47,855 nucleotides of DNA from Clostridia bacterium (GTDB taxonomy: Bacteria; Bacillota; Clostridia; Oscillospirales; CAG-272). The DNA lies in the NCBI GenBank assembly GCA_017625755.1, contig JAGAKG010000015.1, positions 1-47,855 on the forward strand. Reading direction: 5' to 3'. The notes below the pieces were generated by a model. That model was not told the DNA's origin and did not search any database. It worked only from the letters and a program-made list of their open reading frames with translations. Every line of letters begins with the position of its first letter. Positions within the stretch are counted from its first letter, which is position 1. A program made the position numbers and the translations under genes. This document shows, one piece after another, positions 18,665 through 27,809 of this stretch.

Positions 18665-20044
18665 ATGAGTGCCGAAAATAAAAAAAGCGCCATAACGATT
18701 GGATTTGTACCGTTGATTATATCCGCATTGTTTTTCTTTAACGCGAATATGCATGTTGTTGACATTTTGCCCGATATTATCGGATATATCATTTTATCGG
18801 TAGCTCTCGTCAAGCTTGCAGACCTCAACGATGATATCGCTTGCTCGCTTAAATTTTTCAGATATATGATTCTCGTTGAAATAGCAAAGGTGCTTTCCTT
18901 GCTCTGGGTGTTCAGCCTCAAGAGTCAAGCGGAAACGAATACGGGAACGCTCCTTATCGCCTTTACCTTTGCGGTTGTAGATACGATAATACTTTTTATA
19001 GCCTATAATAAGCTATTTTCGGGATTTATCTCCCTGGGCTTTACTCATAAGAATACGGCGGTTCTCGGAAGCAAACGACCGCACGGAAAATCATATACCG
19101 AAAAGATTCGCTCGTTTACACTCTTTTTCGTGATATTCAGAGCGGCAATGTCGGTGCTTCCCGAGTTTTCAAACCTCGCAAGCTATGAATACGACGAGTC
19201 GAGCGGACTTATTGATCTTTATGAATTTATAGGTGTTATGCGCGGAATGAGCTTTTTTATCACGACCGTCGTGGGTGTCGTGTGGCTTATAAAGGTGGCG
19301 ATATACTTCTACCGCCTTTCCAATGATACCGATTTCCGTGTATCTCTGAAAGAAAAATATTGCGAAGAAATTCTTCCCAAAAAGGGACTATTTATCCGCA
19401 GAAATATTGCGACGGCGTTTTTCTTCCTCGTTGCTGCTTCAATATTTATCGTTGACCTTCGACTTGATAACATCAATATAATTCCCGATTTTGTGGGCGC
19501 GGTGTTGTTCGTTGTTGGACTTGCCCTTTGCACTAAGCAAATTAAATTGTCCCCCGTTGTGTGGGCTGGCGGAGCCTTTTATATACTTACCTCGCTTGCG
19601 GCGAGCCTTACTGAATACTATTTCTATCTTAGCGGTTACCGACTTTCCTCGATATTCCGCAAAGAGGAGGTATACAACGCATATCTTGCTATGAGCGCGG
19701 CGGCAATCGCGCAGACGGTAGGATTTCTTATCCTCGCAGGAATACTTATCTACGCTATGCGTCAGATAATAAAAATGCATACGGGCTTCGTTTACGGAAA
19801 CGACGCTCAGCGTGACCGCGAACGCCTTACGCAATATCATAAGCAGTCGCAGAAAAAGCTGTGGTTCGTCGCCGTATCCGCAATATTTGTTGCGGCAAGT
19901 GATATCTTTTATACATTCTTCGCCGCGGGAGCTTCTTACGCGGGATTTCTCGGTATCATAACAACGCTCATATTCCTGATAGCTGTTATTCGTACAACAA
20001 GCACCATCAAGGAAGAAATAGAGACTAAATATATGTTGGATTGA
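18665..20044 (+). CDS. Unknown polytopic membrane protein with internal duplication
   Basis: I do not recognise the family. The 459 residues have about twelve membrane segments. Two parts look duplicated: VDILPDIIGYIILSVAL near residue 35 and INIIPDFVGAVLFVVGLAL near residue 272, each followed by a Lys-containing turn and more membrane segments. No enzyme or transporter motif is visible. GGAGGAG precedes the ATG. It is the last gene of the secA unit and ends in a strong terminator. A role linked to secretion is only suggested by position. Confidence 0.83.
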   Translation: MSAENKKSAITIGFVPLIISALFFFNANMHVVDILPDIIGYIILSVALVKLADLNDDIACSLKFFRYMILVEIAKVLSLLWVFSLKSQAETNTGTLLIAFTFAVVDTIILFIAYNKLFSGFISLGFTHKNTAVLGSKRPHGKSYTEKIRSFTLFFVIFRAAMSVLPEFSNLASYEYDESSGLIDLYEFIGVMRGMSFFITTVVGVVWLIKVAIYFYRLSNDTDFRVSLKEKYCEEILPKKGLFIRRNIATAFFFLVAASIFIVDLRLDNINIIPDFVGAVLFVVGLALCTKQIKLSPVVWAGGAFYILTSLAASLTEYYFYLSGYRLSSIFRKEEVYNAYLAMSAAAIAQTVGFLILAGILIYAMRQIIKMHTGFVYGNDAQRDRERLTQYHKQSQKKLWFVAVSAIFVAASDIFYTFFAAGASYAGFLGIITTLIFLIAVIRTTSTIKEEIETKYMLD

Positions 20045-20058
20045 TAAAAATTCATAAA

Positions 20059-20095
20059 ACAAAGCCATCAACAAAAGTTGATGGCTTTGTTTATT
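20059..20095. terminator. Bidirectional terminator
   Basis: ACAAAGCCATCAAC (20059-20072) pairs perfectly with 20077-20090 around a 4-base loop, with T-rich sequence on both sides. It ends the secA unit on the plus strand and the XRE gene on the minus strand; the XRE stop codon abuts it. Confidence 0.92.
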
Positions 20096-20330
20096 GATTT
20101 TCCTCGTTATTTTCAGGTGGAATAAATTCAAGAATATCTTCAATTCGGCAATCCAAAACGGTGCAGAGTCTTGCAAGAACATCTGTATCAAGTCTTGTAA
20201 TTTTATTGTTGCAGTAGTTGTTTAACTGAGTTCGTTGCATTTCTGCCTTGTGACTCAGCTTATTTTTACTTATTCCGACTTTTTGGATAAGCTCATTTAA
20301 TTTGATTCTAATAGTTCCGTATTCATTCAT
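20091..20330 (-). CDS. Small XRE-family (Cro/CI-type) transcriptional regulator
   Basis: At 79 residues this is essentially a single helix-turn-helix domain: ELIQKVGISKNKLSHKAEMQRTQLNNYCN (residues 13-41) gives the helices, followed by LARLCTVLDCRIEDILEF, typical of the HTH_26/YozG group. It has no sensor domain and probably binds DNA as a dimer. TAGGTAA lies upstream of the ATG. It is the last gene after udg and the AEC transporter on the minus strand; the gap of 52 bases leaves open whether it has its own weak promoter. Targets are unknown. Confidence 0.88.
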   Translation of the reverse strand: MNEYGTIRIKLNELIQKVGISKNKLSHKAEMQRTQLNNYCNNKITRLDTDVLARLCTVLDCRIEDILEFIPPENNEENQ

Positions 20331-20382
20331 AATAAATTACCTACATTTTAGTATTGACAAATATATTATAAACAAGTTGTTT

Positions 20383-21321
20383 TTATAAAACCGCAATTTT
20401 ATCTGCAAGCCAGAGCATACACGGCATTGTGGCGATAGAGAGCAGAGAGGTCGTTCCAACAACCTCGGCGGCGTATCCGGGGGTGATATCGTGAAGCTCC
20501 GACATCATAGCGGCAGATGTTGCCGAGGGCATTGCCGATACGGTCGTCAGGAATAATATCCACTCATAATTCAAGCCTATAAGCTTAGTAAGACCGCATA
20601 TAACGAGCGGTATGAGGATGAGCTTTACAAAGGAGACATAATATACCTTTGGGGAAAGGAATATCTGCTTTAGCGACTGATGAGCCAGAAGCGCACCCGT
20701 TATCAATACCGATATGGGGGTACAAAGGGAAGCAAGGTAAGATGCGCTCATAGTTACGAAGGTCGGAAGATTTATGTTGAGTATATATATAAAAATTCCT
20801 ATTGCGCTCGGAACGGTTCCGTAATTGAAAATAACCTTTTTCACGGTGAGCTTTATATCGTTGCGCTTTCTCGCAAGAATTGCAACACCCCAGGTCCAGA
20901 GAACGATATTGAAGCTTATCACGAAGAAAGCTCCCATAAAAAGTCCTCTCTTACCGAAAAGAGACTCGAGAATAGGGAAGCCGATAAAGCCGACATTTCC
21001 GAAAACTATTGCAAATTCCGATATCTTTTTCTCGTCGAAATCCTTGAATTTTACACAGCAGAAATACGCGATAACCGCAATTATTCCGTGAACGATAAAT
21101 CCCGCGCCGAGCGTTTTGAGACCGAGTAAGAGATTGTCGGTCGAATATTCAACGCCGAGAAGCGAGTTGATAATGAGAAGCGGCTGACCGATACTGAGAA
21201 TGAGCTTGGAGAGCCTTTTTGAAGCAATTTCGTCTATTATGTTGCATTTACTTGCGATAACACCCGCAATCATCAAAATGAACAGAGTTGCAATGGTGTT
21301 AAGAAGTGATGTGAAATCCAT
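20383..21321 (-). CDS. AEC family (auxin efflux carrier-like) permease
   Basis: This 312-residue protein has about ten membrane segments in two inverted halves, as in the AEC/BASS fold. The start FTSLLNTIATLFILMIAGVIASK and a loop SIGQPLLIINSL near residue 45 match bacterial AEC permeases, which move malate, other carboxylates or similar anions. The substrate cannot be read from sequence. It starts 22 bases after udg and probably shares its promoter; no functional tie to DNA repair is evident. Confidence 0.88.
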   Translation of the reverse strand: MDFTSLLNTIATLFILMIAGVIASKCNIIDEIASKRLSKLILSIGQPLLIINSLLGVEYSTDNLLLGLKTLGAGFIVHGIIAVIAYFCCVKFKDFDEKKISEFAIVFGNVGFIGFPILESLFGKRGLFMGAFFVISFNIVLWTWGVAILARKRNDIKLTVKKVIFNYGTVPSAIGIFIYILNINLPTFVTMSASYLASLCTPISVLITGALLAHQSLKQIFLSPKVYYVSFVKLILIPLVICGLTKLIGLNYEWILFLTTVSAMPSATSAAMMSELHDITPGYAAEVVGTTSLLSIATMPCMLWLADKIAVL

Positions 21322-21343
21322 GGTTGTGCCTTTCTATGAAAAA

Positions 21344-21913
21344 TTAATTTACTTTAATGTTAAGCTCGTCAAGCTTTGCCTTGATTGCCTTCATATCCTC
21401 GAGCATTTCCTCTTTCTTTCGGGGGTCTCTCAAAAGCAGAGCGGGGTGATAAACGGCGGTTATAAGATAATTGCCCTTCTGAATCCAGGTTCCGTGCTCA
21501 CGGGTGATTTTGAAATCGGGCTTTATGAGCCTCATTGCCGAAATCCTGCCAAGACAAACTATAATCTTCGGCTTTATCAAAAGCACCTGCCTGCGCAGAA
21601 AATCTATGCAGCAGTCCTCCTCGGCGGGCAGAGGGTCTCTGTTCTTGGGAGGACGGCATTTGAGAATATTTGCTATGTATATATTCTCTCTCGGTATGTC
21701 GACCGCGTAAAGATATTTGTCGAGTAGCTGTCCCGCGCGACCGACGAACGGAACACCCGTTTTGTCCTCGTTCTCACCCGGTGCCTCTCCTATAAACATA
21801 ATGTCAGCATTGCGGTTACCCACGCCGAAAACGCAATTCGTTCTGGTCTTGCATAATTCACACGCCTCGCACGAGGCGCAGTCCTCGTATAATTTATCCC
21901 ACGAATCGGTCAT
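21344..21913 (-). CDS. Family 4 uracil-DNA glycosylase (4Fe-4S)
   Basis: It removes uracil from DNA at the start of base-excision repair. The N-terminus carries the family Cys motif (C12, C15, C18, C21; two of these plus a Cys in NILKCRPP and one in EEDCC should hold the 4Fe-4S cluster). The catalytic region [20 protein letters not shown] is at about 43-62 and the DNA-contact motif YHPALLLRD at about 155-163. The length (189) is usual. GGAGG stands upstream of the ATG, with a clear promoter before it. Confidence 0.95.
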   Translation of the reverse strand: MTDSWDKLYEDCASCEACELCKTRTNCVFGVGNRNADIMFIGEAPGENEDKTGVPFVGRAGQLLDKYLYAVDIPRENIYIANILKCRPPKNRDPLPAEEDCCIDFLRRQVLLIKPKIIVCLGRISAMRLIKPDFKITREHGTWIQKGNYLITAVYHPALLLRDPRKKEEMLEDMKAIKAKLDELNIKVN

Positions 21914-21944
21914 GATATACCTCCGATAAATAAAATCGACAATA

Positions 21945-21973
21945 ATTATAACACATTATCGCAAAAATATCAA
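21945..21973 (-). promoter_or_regulatory. Promoter of the uracil-DNA glycosylase unit
   Basis: On the minus strand there is TTGATA (21968-21973), 17 bases and TATAAT (21945-21950). Confidence 0.87.
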
Positions 21974-21987
21974 TAGCTATCGATAAC

Positions 21988-22027
21988 AAAAAGGACAGAG
22001 AAAATTGAAATTTTCTCTGTCCTTTTT
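21988..22027 (-). terminator. Terminator of mgtE
   Basis: A 19-bp inverted repeat (21988-22006 with 22009-22027) built on AAAAAGGACAGAG lies after the mgtE stop and runs into T residues on the minus strand. It separates mgtE from the udg promoter. Confidence 0.92.
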
Positions 22028-22038
22028 ACACTTGACTC

Positions 22039-23376
22039 TTATAAGCCCAGCGCATAAGACGCTATCTGGAAATATATAAGCAGGGAAACCGCGTCGACAA
22101 TAGTCGTTATAAAAGGACTTGCCATCACGGCGGGGTCAAAGCCGACTCTCTTGGCGAGTATTGGCAGAGTACACCCCACAAACTTCGCGATTATTACCGT
22201 CAGAAGCAGCGATATTGCAACGACAAGCGCGACGGGAACCGTGGCTCTGTCGATAAGTAACGCCTTTCCGAAGATAACGACGGCAAGAGTTAGACCGCAA
22301 AGCAGGGAAACCCTGAATTCCTTCCAGATTATCCGCAGAATATTGCCCATTTTTATCTCGCCGAGAGAAAGACCTCTGATTATCGTTGCGGACGCCTGAC
22401 CACCCGCGTTACCTCCCGTACCCATAAGCATAGGAATAAACGCCGTGAGAATTACCATAGAGCCGAGCGCATTCTCGTAATGCGTGATTATGCTTCCCGT
22501 AAATGTGGCGGAAAGCAGAAGAAGCAGAAGCCACGGAATACGGGTTTTCCAGGTGGAGAATACGCCCGTTTTAAGATATGGCTTGTCGGTAGGTGAGATA
22601 GCCGCCATTATTTCTATATCCTCGGTAGCCGCTTCCTCGATGACATCCATAGCGTCGTCGACCGTGACGATACCCACGAGTCTGCCCTCGGTATCCGTTA
22701 TCGGGAGCGCGAGAAGGTCGTATTTCGATATCATAAGCGCGGCAGTCTCTCGGTTGTCGATAGTCTGCGCCGCAATTATCGCCGTGTCCATAATATTGCC
22801 AACAAGCTCGGTCTGCTGTGAGAATATAAGGTCGCGAAGCTCTATATAGCCTTCGAGCATACGCGACTTGTCGGTCACATAGATAACATATATCGTTTCC
22901 TTGTCGTTTCCGTGTCGGCGTATACGCTCGATTGCCTCGCTTACAGTCATATCCGAATATACCGCGAGAAACTCCGAGGTCATAACACTACCCGCGCTAT
23001 CGGGCGGAAAGTTGAGAAATTTGTTTATCTCAGCGCGCGTTTCGGGCTTTGCCACACGCAGTATTCTGCTGACCACACTTGCGGGAAGCTCCTCAAGCAT
23101 ATCAACGGTATCGTCGATAAAAAGCTCCTCAACGAGCTTTGATATCTCGGTGTCGGTGATAGAGGTGATTATAGCTTCCTGAAGCTCGGGCTCAAGCTCA
23201 GGGAATATTTCCGAGGCTTTGTCTTTTTTTAGTAATCGAAAGACCTTCGGCAAAACAGATAAGTCGACATAATTCAGATATTCCGCCGCGTCGACTACAT
23301 TCATTTCGTCGAATTCTTTCATAAAAGCGGCGTATTTGTTTTCCGCAAGAAGCTCTGAAAGCTTTTCAAATTCCAT
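22039..23376 (-). CDS. mgtE: Magnesium transporter MgtE
   Basis: MgtE is a gated Mg2+ channel. The 445 residues show the standard order: an N-terminal helical domain (to about 125), two CBS domains (about 130-250) ending in a connecting helix, and five membrane segments (about 280-445) with the pore signature MLMGTGGNAGGQASA near residue 320. The ATG at 23376 has GGAGGTG upstream; an in-frame TTG at 23391 would place that site inside the gene. The leader is too short to hold an M-box riboswitch, so direct Mg2+ gating of the protein is the likely control. Confidence 0.96.
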   Translation of the reverse strand: MEFEKLSELLAENKYAAFMKEFDEMNVVDAAEYLNYVDLSVLPKVFRLLKKDKASEIFPELEPELQEAIITSITDTEISKLVEELFIDDTVDMLEELPASVVSRILRVAKPETRAEINKFLNFPPDSAGSVMTSEFLAVYSDMTVSEAIERIRRHGNDKETIYVIYVTDKSRMLEGYIELRDLIFSQQTELVGNIMDTAIIAAQTIDNRETAALMISKYDLLALPITDTEGRLVGIVTVDDAMDVIEEAATEDIEIMAAISPTDKPYLKTGVFSTWKTRIPWLLLLLLSATFTGSIITHYENALGSMVILTAFIPMLMGTGGNAGGQASATIIRGLSLGEIKMGNILRIIWKEFRVSLLCGLTLAVVIFGKALLIDRATVPVALVVAISLLLTVIIAKFVGCTLPILAKRVGFDPAVMASPFITTIVDAVSLLIYFQIASYALGL

Positions 23377-23400
23377 AATAAACACCTCCAATCCACCGAT

Positions 23401-23429
23401 ATTATATCACCCCGCGTAAGCAAAAACAA
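23401..23429 (-). promoter_or_regulatory. Promoter of mgtE
   Basis: On the minus strand there is TTGTTT (23424-23429), 17 bases and TATAAT (23401-23406). The -10 lies only about 25 bases from the ATG. Confidence 0.85.
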
Positions 23430-23489
23430 GAATATTTTGTAAACTTTAAATTGTATAATACGGTAGCCGTTATTTTCTTATTCAGATTA

Positions 23490-24977
23490 TTATATCCAAT
23501 TTTGCGACCGTTCGACGGCTTTATGCCACATACCGAGCTTTGCATCTCTTTGCACCGCCGTGATTGACGGCTCAAACACGCGGTTTATTCCCGTATTCTG
23601 CTTTATATGCTCAAGCGAGGGATAGAAGCCTGTGGCAAGTCCCGCAAAGGCGGCGGCGCCAAGAGCCGTGGTTTCTATGCACTCGGGGCGCACTATCGGC
23701 TTGCCGAGTATATCCGACTGGAACGAGAGAAGGAAATTATTTGCTGTCGCTCCGCCGTCAACGCGAAGTGAGTCAATTTCCGTTCCTATCTCTTTCTCCA
23801 TAAGCTTGATAACATCGTAAGTTTGCAGAGCCATCGCCTCGACCGCCGCTCTGACTATATGCGCGCGGCTCGTTCCGCGTGTTATACCGAATATCGCGCC
23901 TCTCGCGTAGGCGTCCCAATAGGGTGCGCCAAGTCCGACGAACGCGGGAACAAAATAGACTCCCCCCGTATTCGGAACCGACAGGGAAAGCGCTTCTGTT
24001 TCGTATGCGCTCTCGATAAGACCGATACCGTCACGCAGCCATTGAATAGCCGCGCCGCAGATAAAGACAGAGCCCTCAAGGACATAGGTAACCTTGTCGC
24101 CTATCTTCCAACCGACTGTCGTAACAAGCCCGTTATCCGAAAATATAGGTTTGTCTCCCGTATTCATAAGCATAAAGCCGCCCGTGCCGTAGGTGTTTTT
24201 TACATCGCCCTTGGCGTAACAGCATTGACCGAAAAGCGCCGCCTGCTGGTCGCCCGCAACGCCCGCTATCGGTATCGGCAGACCGAATACAGAGGAATCG
24301 GTATGCGCAAAAATTCCGCTCGAGGGAAGAACCTCGGGCATCATAGAGCGGGGAACTCCAAAGAGACTCAGCAGCTCCTCGTCCCATTTGAGAGTATTTA
24401 TATTGAACAGCATCGTTCTCGACGCGTTTGAGACATCGGTAACATGCGCCTGCCCGCCGCTAAGCTTGTATATCAGCCAGGAATCCACCGTGCCGAACAT
24501 AAGCTCTCCGCACTCTGCTTTTTCTCGCGCGCCCTCAACATTTTCGAGTATCCATTTTATCTTAGTTGCCGAGAAATACGAGTCTATAACAAGTCCCGTC
24601 TTGCGACGAATCATATCTGTGTATCCCGCCGCTTTGAGCGAGTCACACATATGAGCCGTTCTTCTGCATTGCCATACTATGGCGTTGCATATAGGCTCTC
24701 CCGTGGCTCTATCCCAAACTATAACCGTTTCTCTTTGATTTGTGATACCGATAGCGTCTATCTCAGATGGCGATATATTCGCCTTTTGCATAGCCTCGCG
24801 AGCCACATCTACCTGAGAAAAATATATATCGTATGGATTATGCTCAACCCAACCATCATTTGGGAATATCTGCGTAAATTCCTTTTGGGCTACCGACACT
24901 ATGTTGTTTTTCTTATCAAAAATTATACAGCGAGAGCTTGTTGTGCCTTGGTCAAGAGAGAGAATATAATCTTTCAT
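23490..24977 (-). CDS. glpK: Glycerol kinase
   Basis: It phosphorylates glycerol to glycerol 3-phosphate. The FGGY-kinase features are intact over 495 residues: SLDQGTTSSR (7-16) at the N-terminus, DGWVEHNP, GVAGDQQAALFGQ, the YGTGGFMLMNTG phosphate loop, and RVDGGATANNFLLSFQSD near the C-terminus. The ATG at 24977 overlaps the stop of the upstream unknown gene (ATGA), so translation is coupled. No glpF or glpD is present here. No strong terminator is visible after the gene; only a weak ACGG/CCGT hairpin occurs near 23460. Confidence 0.97.
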   Translation of the reverse strand: MKDYILSLDQGTTSSRCIIFDKKNNIVSVAQKEFTQIFPNDGWVEHNPYDIYFSQVDVAREAMQKANISPSEIDAIGITNQRETVIVWDRATGEPICNAIVWQCRRTAHMCDSLKAAGYTDMIRRKTGLVIDSYFSATKIKWILENVEGAREKAECGELMFGTVDSWLIYKLSGGQAHVTDVSNASRTMLFNINTLKWDEELLSLFGVPRSMMPEVLPSSGIFAHTDSSVFGLPIPIAGVAGDQQAALFGQCCYAKGDVKNTYGTGGFMLMNTGDKPIFSDNGLVTTVGWKIGDKVTYVLEGSVFICGAAIQWLRDGIGLIESAYETEALSLSVPNTGGVYFVPAFVGLGAPYWDAYARGAIFGITRGTSRAHIVRAAVEAMALQTYDVIKLMEKEIGTEIDSLRVDGGATANNFLLSFQSDILGKPIVRPECIETTALGAAAFAGLATGFYPSLEHIKQNTGINRVFEPSITAVQRDAKLGMWHKAVERSQNWI

Positions 24978-25411
24978 TTCAGGCTTCCTTTCAGAAATTT
25001 AGTCGATTCATAAAATTTTTGGGTGTTTGCGATAAGAGTTGCGTATCTGAAATCGCTTTTGTTTTTTGTAAAGAGCAGGTCTGTTGCTCTCATAAACTCA
25101 GAGAGCGCCCCTCGCCACAAGAGAAATCTGTCGAGCAAAAGGGAAGCGCGGGACAGCTCCTCGTTATCCATTTGCGTGTCTGCTAGGCAGACGAGTGCCG
25201 AAAGCTCCGCCGCAAGCATATCTGCCGCTCCGAGCCGCTCCAACAGCTTTCCCGTGAATCTGCGGTATCGAATATACGCCTTTTTTATATCCTCGTCCGA
25301 GGCGCTCATAACGATTTGATTTTTTTCGGGAAAGGTCAGAAATTTTTCCGTGAGTGAGAGAATTTTATCTATCTCGGGGGACAGTGTGTTTAGAATATTT
25401 TCGTATGTCAT
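24974..25411 (-). CDS. Unknown helical protein coupled to glpK
   Basis: I do not recognise this family. The 145 residues appear all-helical, soluble and without a signal peptide or membrane segment. There are three Cys-poor helical blocks, with Leu-rich stretches at about 60-75 (LGAADMLAAELSAL) and 85-105 (ASLLLDRFLLWRGAL). Its stop overlaps the glpK start by four bases (ATGA), a sign of linked expression. It starts only 21 bases after the khpA terminator structure and has no clear promoter of its own, so it may depend on read-through from the SRP operon. Confidence 0.8.
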   Translation of the reverse strand: MTYENILNTLSPEIDKILSLTEKFLTFPEKNQIVMSASDEDIKKAYIRYRRFTGKLLERLGAADMLAAELSALVCLADTQMDNEELSRASLLLDRFLLWRGALSEFMRATDLLFTKNKSDFRYATLIANTQKFYESTKFLKGSLK

Positions 25412-25432
25412 AAGTATTTCGTCTCAGTAGAT

Positions 25433-25496
25433 AAAAGGAGTCGTAACGGCGTAAACGAGGAAAGTGCCTCAATTCGCATCATTATGACTCCTTTTG
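25433..25496 (-). terminator. Branched terminator-like structure after khpA
   Basis: AAAAGGAGTCGTAA (25433-25446) pairs with 25482-25495 with one G-U. The long interval holds a small inner GAGG/CCTC hairpin. On the minus strand the outer stem ends in TTTT. It closes the ylxM-ffh-rpsP-khpA operon, perhaps incompletely. Confidence 0.75.
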
Positions 25497-25525
25497 TCTT
25501 AAGATTTCAGTATGTTTGCTTTCGT

Positions 25526-25762
25526 TTATCTGATGTCTACGGTTACGCGTCTGCCGTCAGTAGCGGCAACTGCTTTCATAACAGTGCGGATAGCTTTTGC
25601 GTTCTTTCCGTTCTTACCGATAACCTTTCCCATATCGTCGTCGGCAACTCGAAGGACGAGCTTCACATCCTTGCCGTCAACGGTATCGACAACGGTAACC
25701 TCATCAGGATTGTCAACAATAGCGCGCGCAATGCCGCATAAGGTTTCCTTCAAATCTGCCAT
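25526..25762 (-). CDS. khpA: KH-domain RNA-binding protein KhpA
   Basis: This 78-residue single KH-domain protein (YlqC family) has the GxxG loop GKNG (49-52) inside MGKVIGKNGKNAKAIR. It binds RNA, usually with a KhpB/Jag partner, and influences cell length and small-RNA action in Gram-positive bacteria. It follows rpsP by 16 bases, the standard neighbourhood of this family. GGTGA precedes the ATG. khpB is not in the window. Confidence 0.95.
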   Translation of the reverse strand: MADLKETLCGIARAIVDNPDEVTVVDTVDGKDVKLVLRVADDDMGKVIGKNGKNAKAIRTVMKAVAATDGRRVTVDIR

Positions 25763-25778
25763 ATTAAGTCACCGTAAA

Positions 25779-26024
25779 TCAGTCAACTATGCCTGACTTT
25801 TTGAGAAGCGCCTTAACTGTCTCTGTGGGCTGTGCGCCGTTCTTGAGCCAAACCTTAGCTCTCTCCTCGTTGATAACTATCTCAACGGGCTCTGTGCGGG
25901 GATTGTAGTGACCAATCTCCTCGATGAAGCGTCCGTCTCTGGGAGAACGGCTGTCTGCAACGATAACACGGTATGTGGGAGCCTTCTTTGCTCCTGTTCT
26001 TCTGAGTCTGATTTTAACTGACAT
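25779..26024 (-). CDS. rpsP: 30S ribosomal protein S16
   Basis: The 81 residues start [23 protein letters not shown], the S16 signature, and continue with [14 protein letters not shown]16 is an assembly protein of the small subunit. The ATG at 26024 has a perfect GGAGGAA site upstream; an in-frame TTG at 26039 would put that site inside the gene and is rejected. It lies between ffh and khpA. Confidence 0.97.
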   Translation of the reverse strand: MSVKIRLRRTGAKKAPTYRVIVADSRSPRDGRFIEEIGHYNPRTEPVEIVINEERAKVWLKNGAQPTETVKALLKKSGIVD

Positions 26025-26074
26025 TTTTAATTCCTCCAAAAATATAAAAAATATTATTATATAAAATCCATTAT

Positions 26075-27415
26075 TTAGAATGGGATTTTCAACTTTCCGC
26101 GTTTTCCGAGCTTAGCCATACGCTTGGGATCGGAGAACTGCTTCATAAGGCGGGTGGTCTGCTCAAACTGACGGAGCAGCTTGTTGACCTCCTCGACCGA
26201 TGTTCCGCTTCCTGCGGCAATTCGCTTCTTTCTCGACGCGTTGAGAATATCGGGCTTCTCGCGCTCTCTCTTTGTCATCGACTTGATTATAGCCTCGGTT
26301 CTCGCGATAGCCCTTTCGTCTATCTTTGCGTCCTTGAGAGCGCCTGCGTTCATACCCGGCATCATTCCCATAAGCTGGTCGAGATTGCCCATATTCTTTA
26401 TCTGAGCGAACTGCTCAAGATAATCGTCAAGCGTGAAGGTAGATTCTCTGAGCTTCTTTTCAAGCTCGAGCGCCTTCTTCTCGTCGTAAGCCTGCTCAGC
26501 CTTCTCGATAAGAGATAGAACATCGCCCATTCCGAGAATACGGGACGCCATTCTGTCAGGGTAGAAGGGCTCTATCGTGTCGAGCTTTTCTCCCGTTCCC
26601 ACGAACTTTATAGGCTTACCCGTAACATGCCTTACAGAGAGTGCCGCGCCGCCTCGGGTATCGCCGTCGAGCTTTGTCAGCACAACGCCCGTGATATCAA
26701 GAAGCTCGTTGAAGGTCTCTGCAACATTTACAGCGTCCTGACCTATCATCGCGTCTATTGTGAGAAGAATCTCTGTGGGATTTACCTTCTCCTTGATGCT
26801 CTGAAGCTCTGCCATAAGCTCCTCGTCGATGTGCAAGCGTCCTGCCGTATCGATAAACACCATATCGTATCCCTTGGATATAGCGTACTTGACGCCCTCC
26901 TCGGCAATCGTTACGGGAGAGGTTTTATCGCCCATTGTGAATACGGGGATATCGAGCTTTTCACCAACTATCTGCAGCTGCTTTATAGCCGCGGGACGGT
27001 ATATGTCGCAGGCAACGAGCAGGGGGCGCTTACCTTGCTTTTTGTAAAGCCCCGCGAGCTTACCCGCGTGTGTGGTTTTACCCGCGCCCTGAAGACCGAC
27101 CATCATAACTACCGTCGGGGGCTTGGGGGAAATGATAAGCTTTGACTGTGAGCCGCCCATAAGATTGGTAAGCTCCTCGTTTACTATTTTAACTATCTGC
27201 TGAGCGGGGAGCAGGGATTCAAGAACCTCCGCGCCGACAGCTCTTTCCGAAACTACCTTAATAAAATCTCGTACGACCTTGAAGTTAACATCGGCTTCAA
27301 GCAGGGCGAGCTTTATCTCACGCATACCCGCCTTTACATCGGCTTCGGTGAGCTTACCCTTGTTTCTAAATTTTTTGAAGGCGTTTTCGAGTTTTTCACT
27401 CAGGCTTTGAAACAT
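26075..27415 (-). CDS. ffh: Signal recognition particle GTPase Ffh
   Basis: Ffh binds signal sequences and 4.5S RNA and delivers ribosomes to FtsY. The 446 residues show the N domain (1-100), the P-loop GLQGAGKTT (107-115), DTAGR and [13 protein letters not shown] in the G domain, and a Met-rich M domain (about 305-446) with the RNA-binding segment [16 protein letters not shown]. The ATG lies 37 bases after ylxM. The SRP RNA gene is not in this window. Confidence 0.98.
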   Translation of the reverse strand: MFQSLSEKLENAFKKFRNKGKLTEADVKAGMREIKLALLEADVNFKVVRDFIKVVSERAVGAEVLESLLPAQQIVKIVNEELTNLMGGSQSKLIISPKPPTVVMMVGLQGAGKTTHAGKLAGLYKKQGKRPLLVACDIYRPAAIKQLQIVGEKLDIPVFTMGDKTSPVTIAEEGVKYAISKGYDMVFIDTAGRLHIDEELMAELQSIKEKVNPTEILLTIDAMIGQDAVNVAETFNELLDITGVVLTKLDGDTRGGAALSVRHVTGKPIKFVGTGEKLDTIEPFYPDRMASRILGMGDVLSLIEKAEQAYDEKKALELEKKLRESTFTLDDYLEQFAQIKNMGNLDQLMGMMPGMNAGALKDAKIDERAIARTEAIIKSMTKREREKPDILNASRKKRIAAGSGTSVEEVNKLLRQFEQTTRLMKQFSDPKRMAKLGKRGKLKIPF

Positions 27416-27452
27416 AAACTACACCTTCCTTTCATTAAATGCAAATTGCGTG

Positions 27453-27788
27453 TTATTCCGTAATTATTGAGGTCAGAAGCTCCAGCTCCTTGACGATCTC
27501 GTCGGGAAGCGCGGAGTCCTTGGCAAGGGAAGTGAGCCTGCGCGCGTGCTCCTCTGTGCGTCGAAGCTTTTGCGCCAGACCGAGCTTTTCCTCGTAAAAG
27601 GTAAGTTCTTCCTCGGATTTCTTTATGATATCTCTGACACCTTGCCGTGAAATTCCTATCTCTGCGGCTATTTCTGCGAGGGAAAGGTCCTCGTTGTAAT
27701 ACATATCCATCACCGAGCGCTTTCTCTCAGGGAGAATATCGCCGTAGAAGTCCAACAAATAGCCTATATTAAGATTTTTTTCAAACAT
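27453..27788 (-). CDS. ylxM: YlxM-family HTH protein, SRP partner
   Basis: This 111-residue protein of the UPF0122/YlxM family carries a sigma70-region-4-like helix-turn-helix (EDLSLAEIAAEIGISRQGVRDIIKK, about 34-58) followed by an acidic helical tail. The family is always found before ffh in Firmicutes and has been linked to the SRP pathway. The ATG at 27788 with AGGCGG upstream is preferred over a TTG 30 bases earlier, which lies in the leader hairpin. Confidence 0.93.
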   Translation of the reverse strand: MFEKNLNIGYLLDFYGDILPERKRSVMDMYYNEDLSLAEIAAEIGISRQGVRDIIKKSEEELTFYEEKLGLAQKLRRTEEHARRLTSLAKDSALPDEIVKELELLTSIITE

Positions 27789-27809
27789 TTCATACCGCCT
27801 TATATAACT

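Noticed and set aside
23377..23400. Possible M-box Mg2+ riboswitch before mgtE
   Set aside because: The leader between the -10 box and the ATG is under 30 bases, far too short.
26040..26074. Possible SRP RNA gene next to ffh
   Set aside because: Gaps in the ffh operon are too short and no conserved SRP helix-8 pattern is visible in this window.
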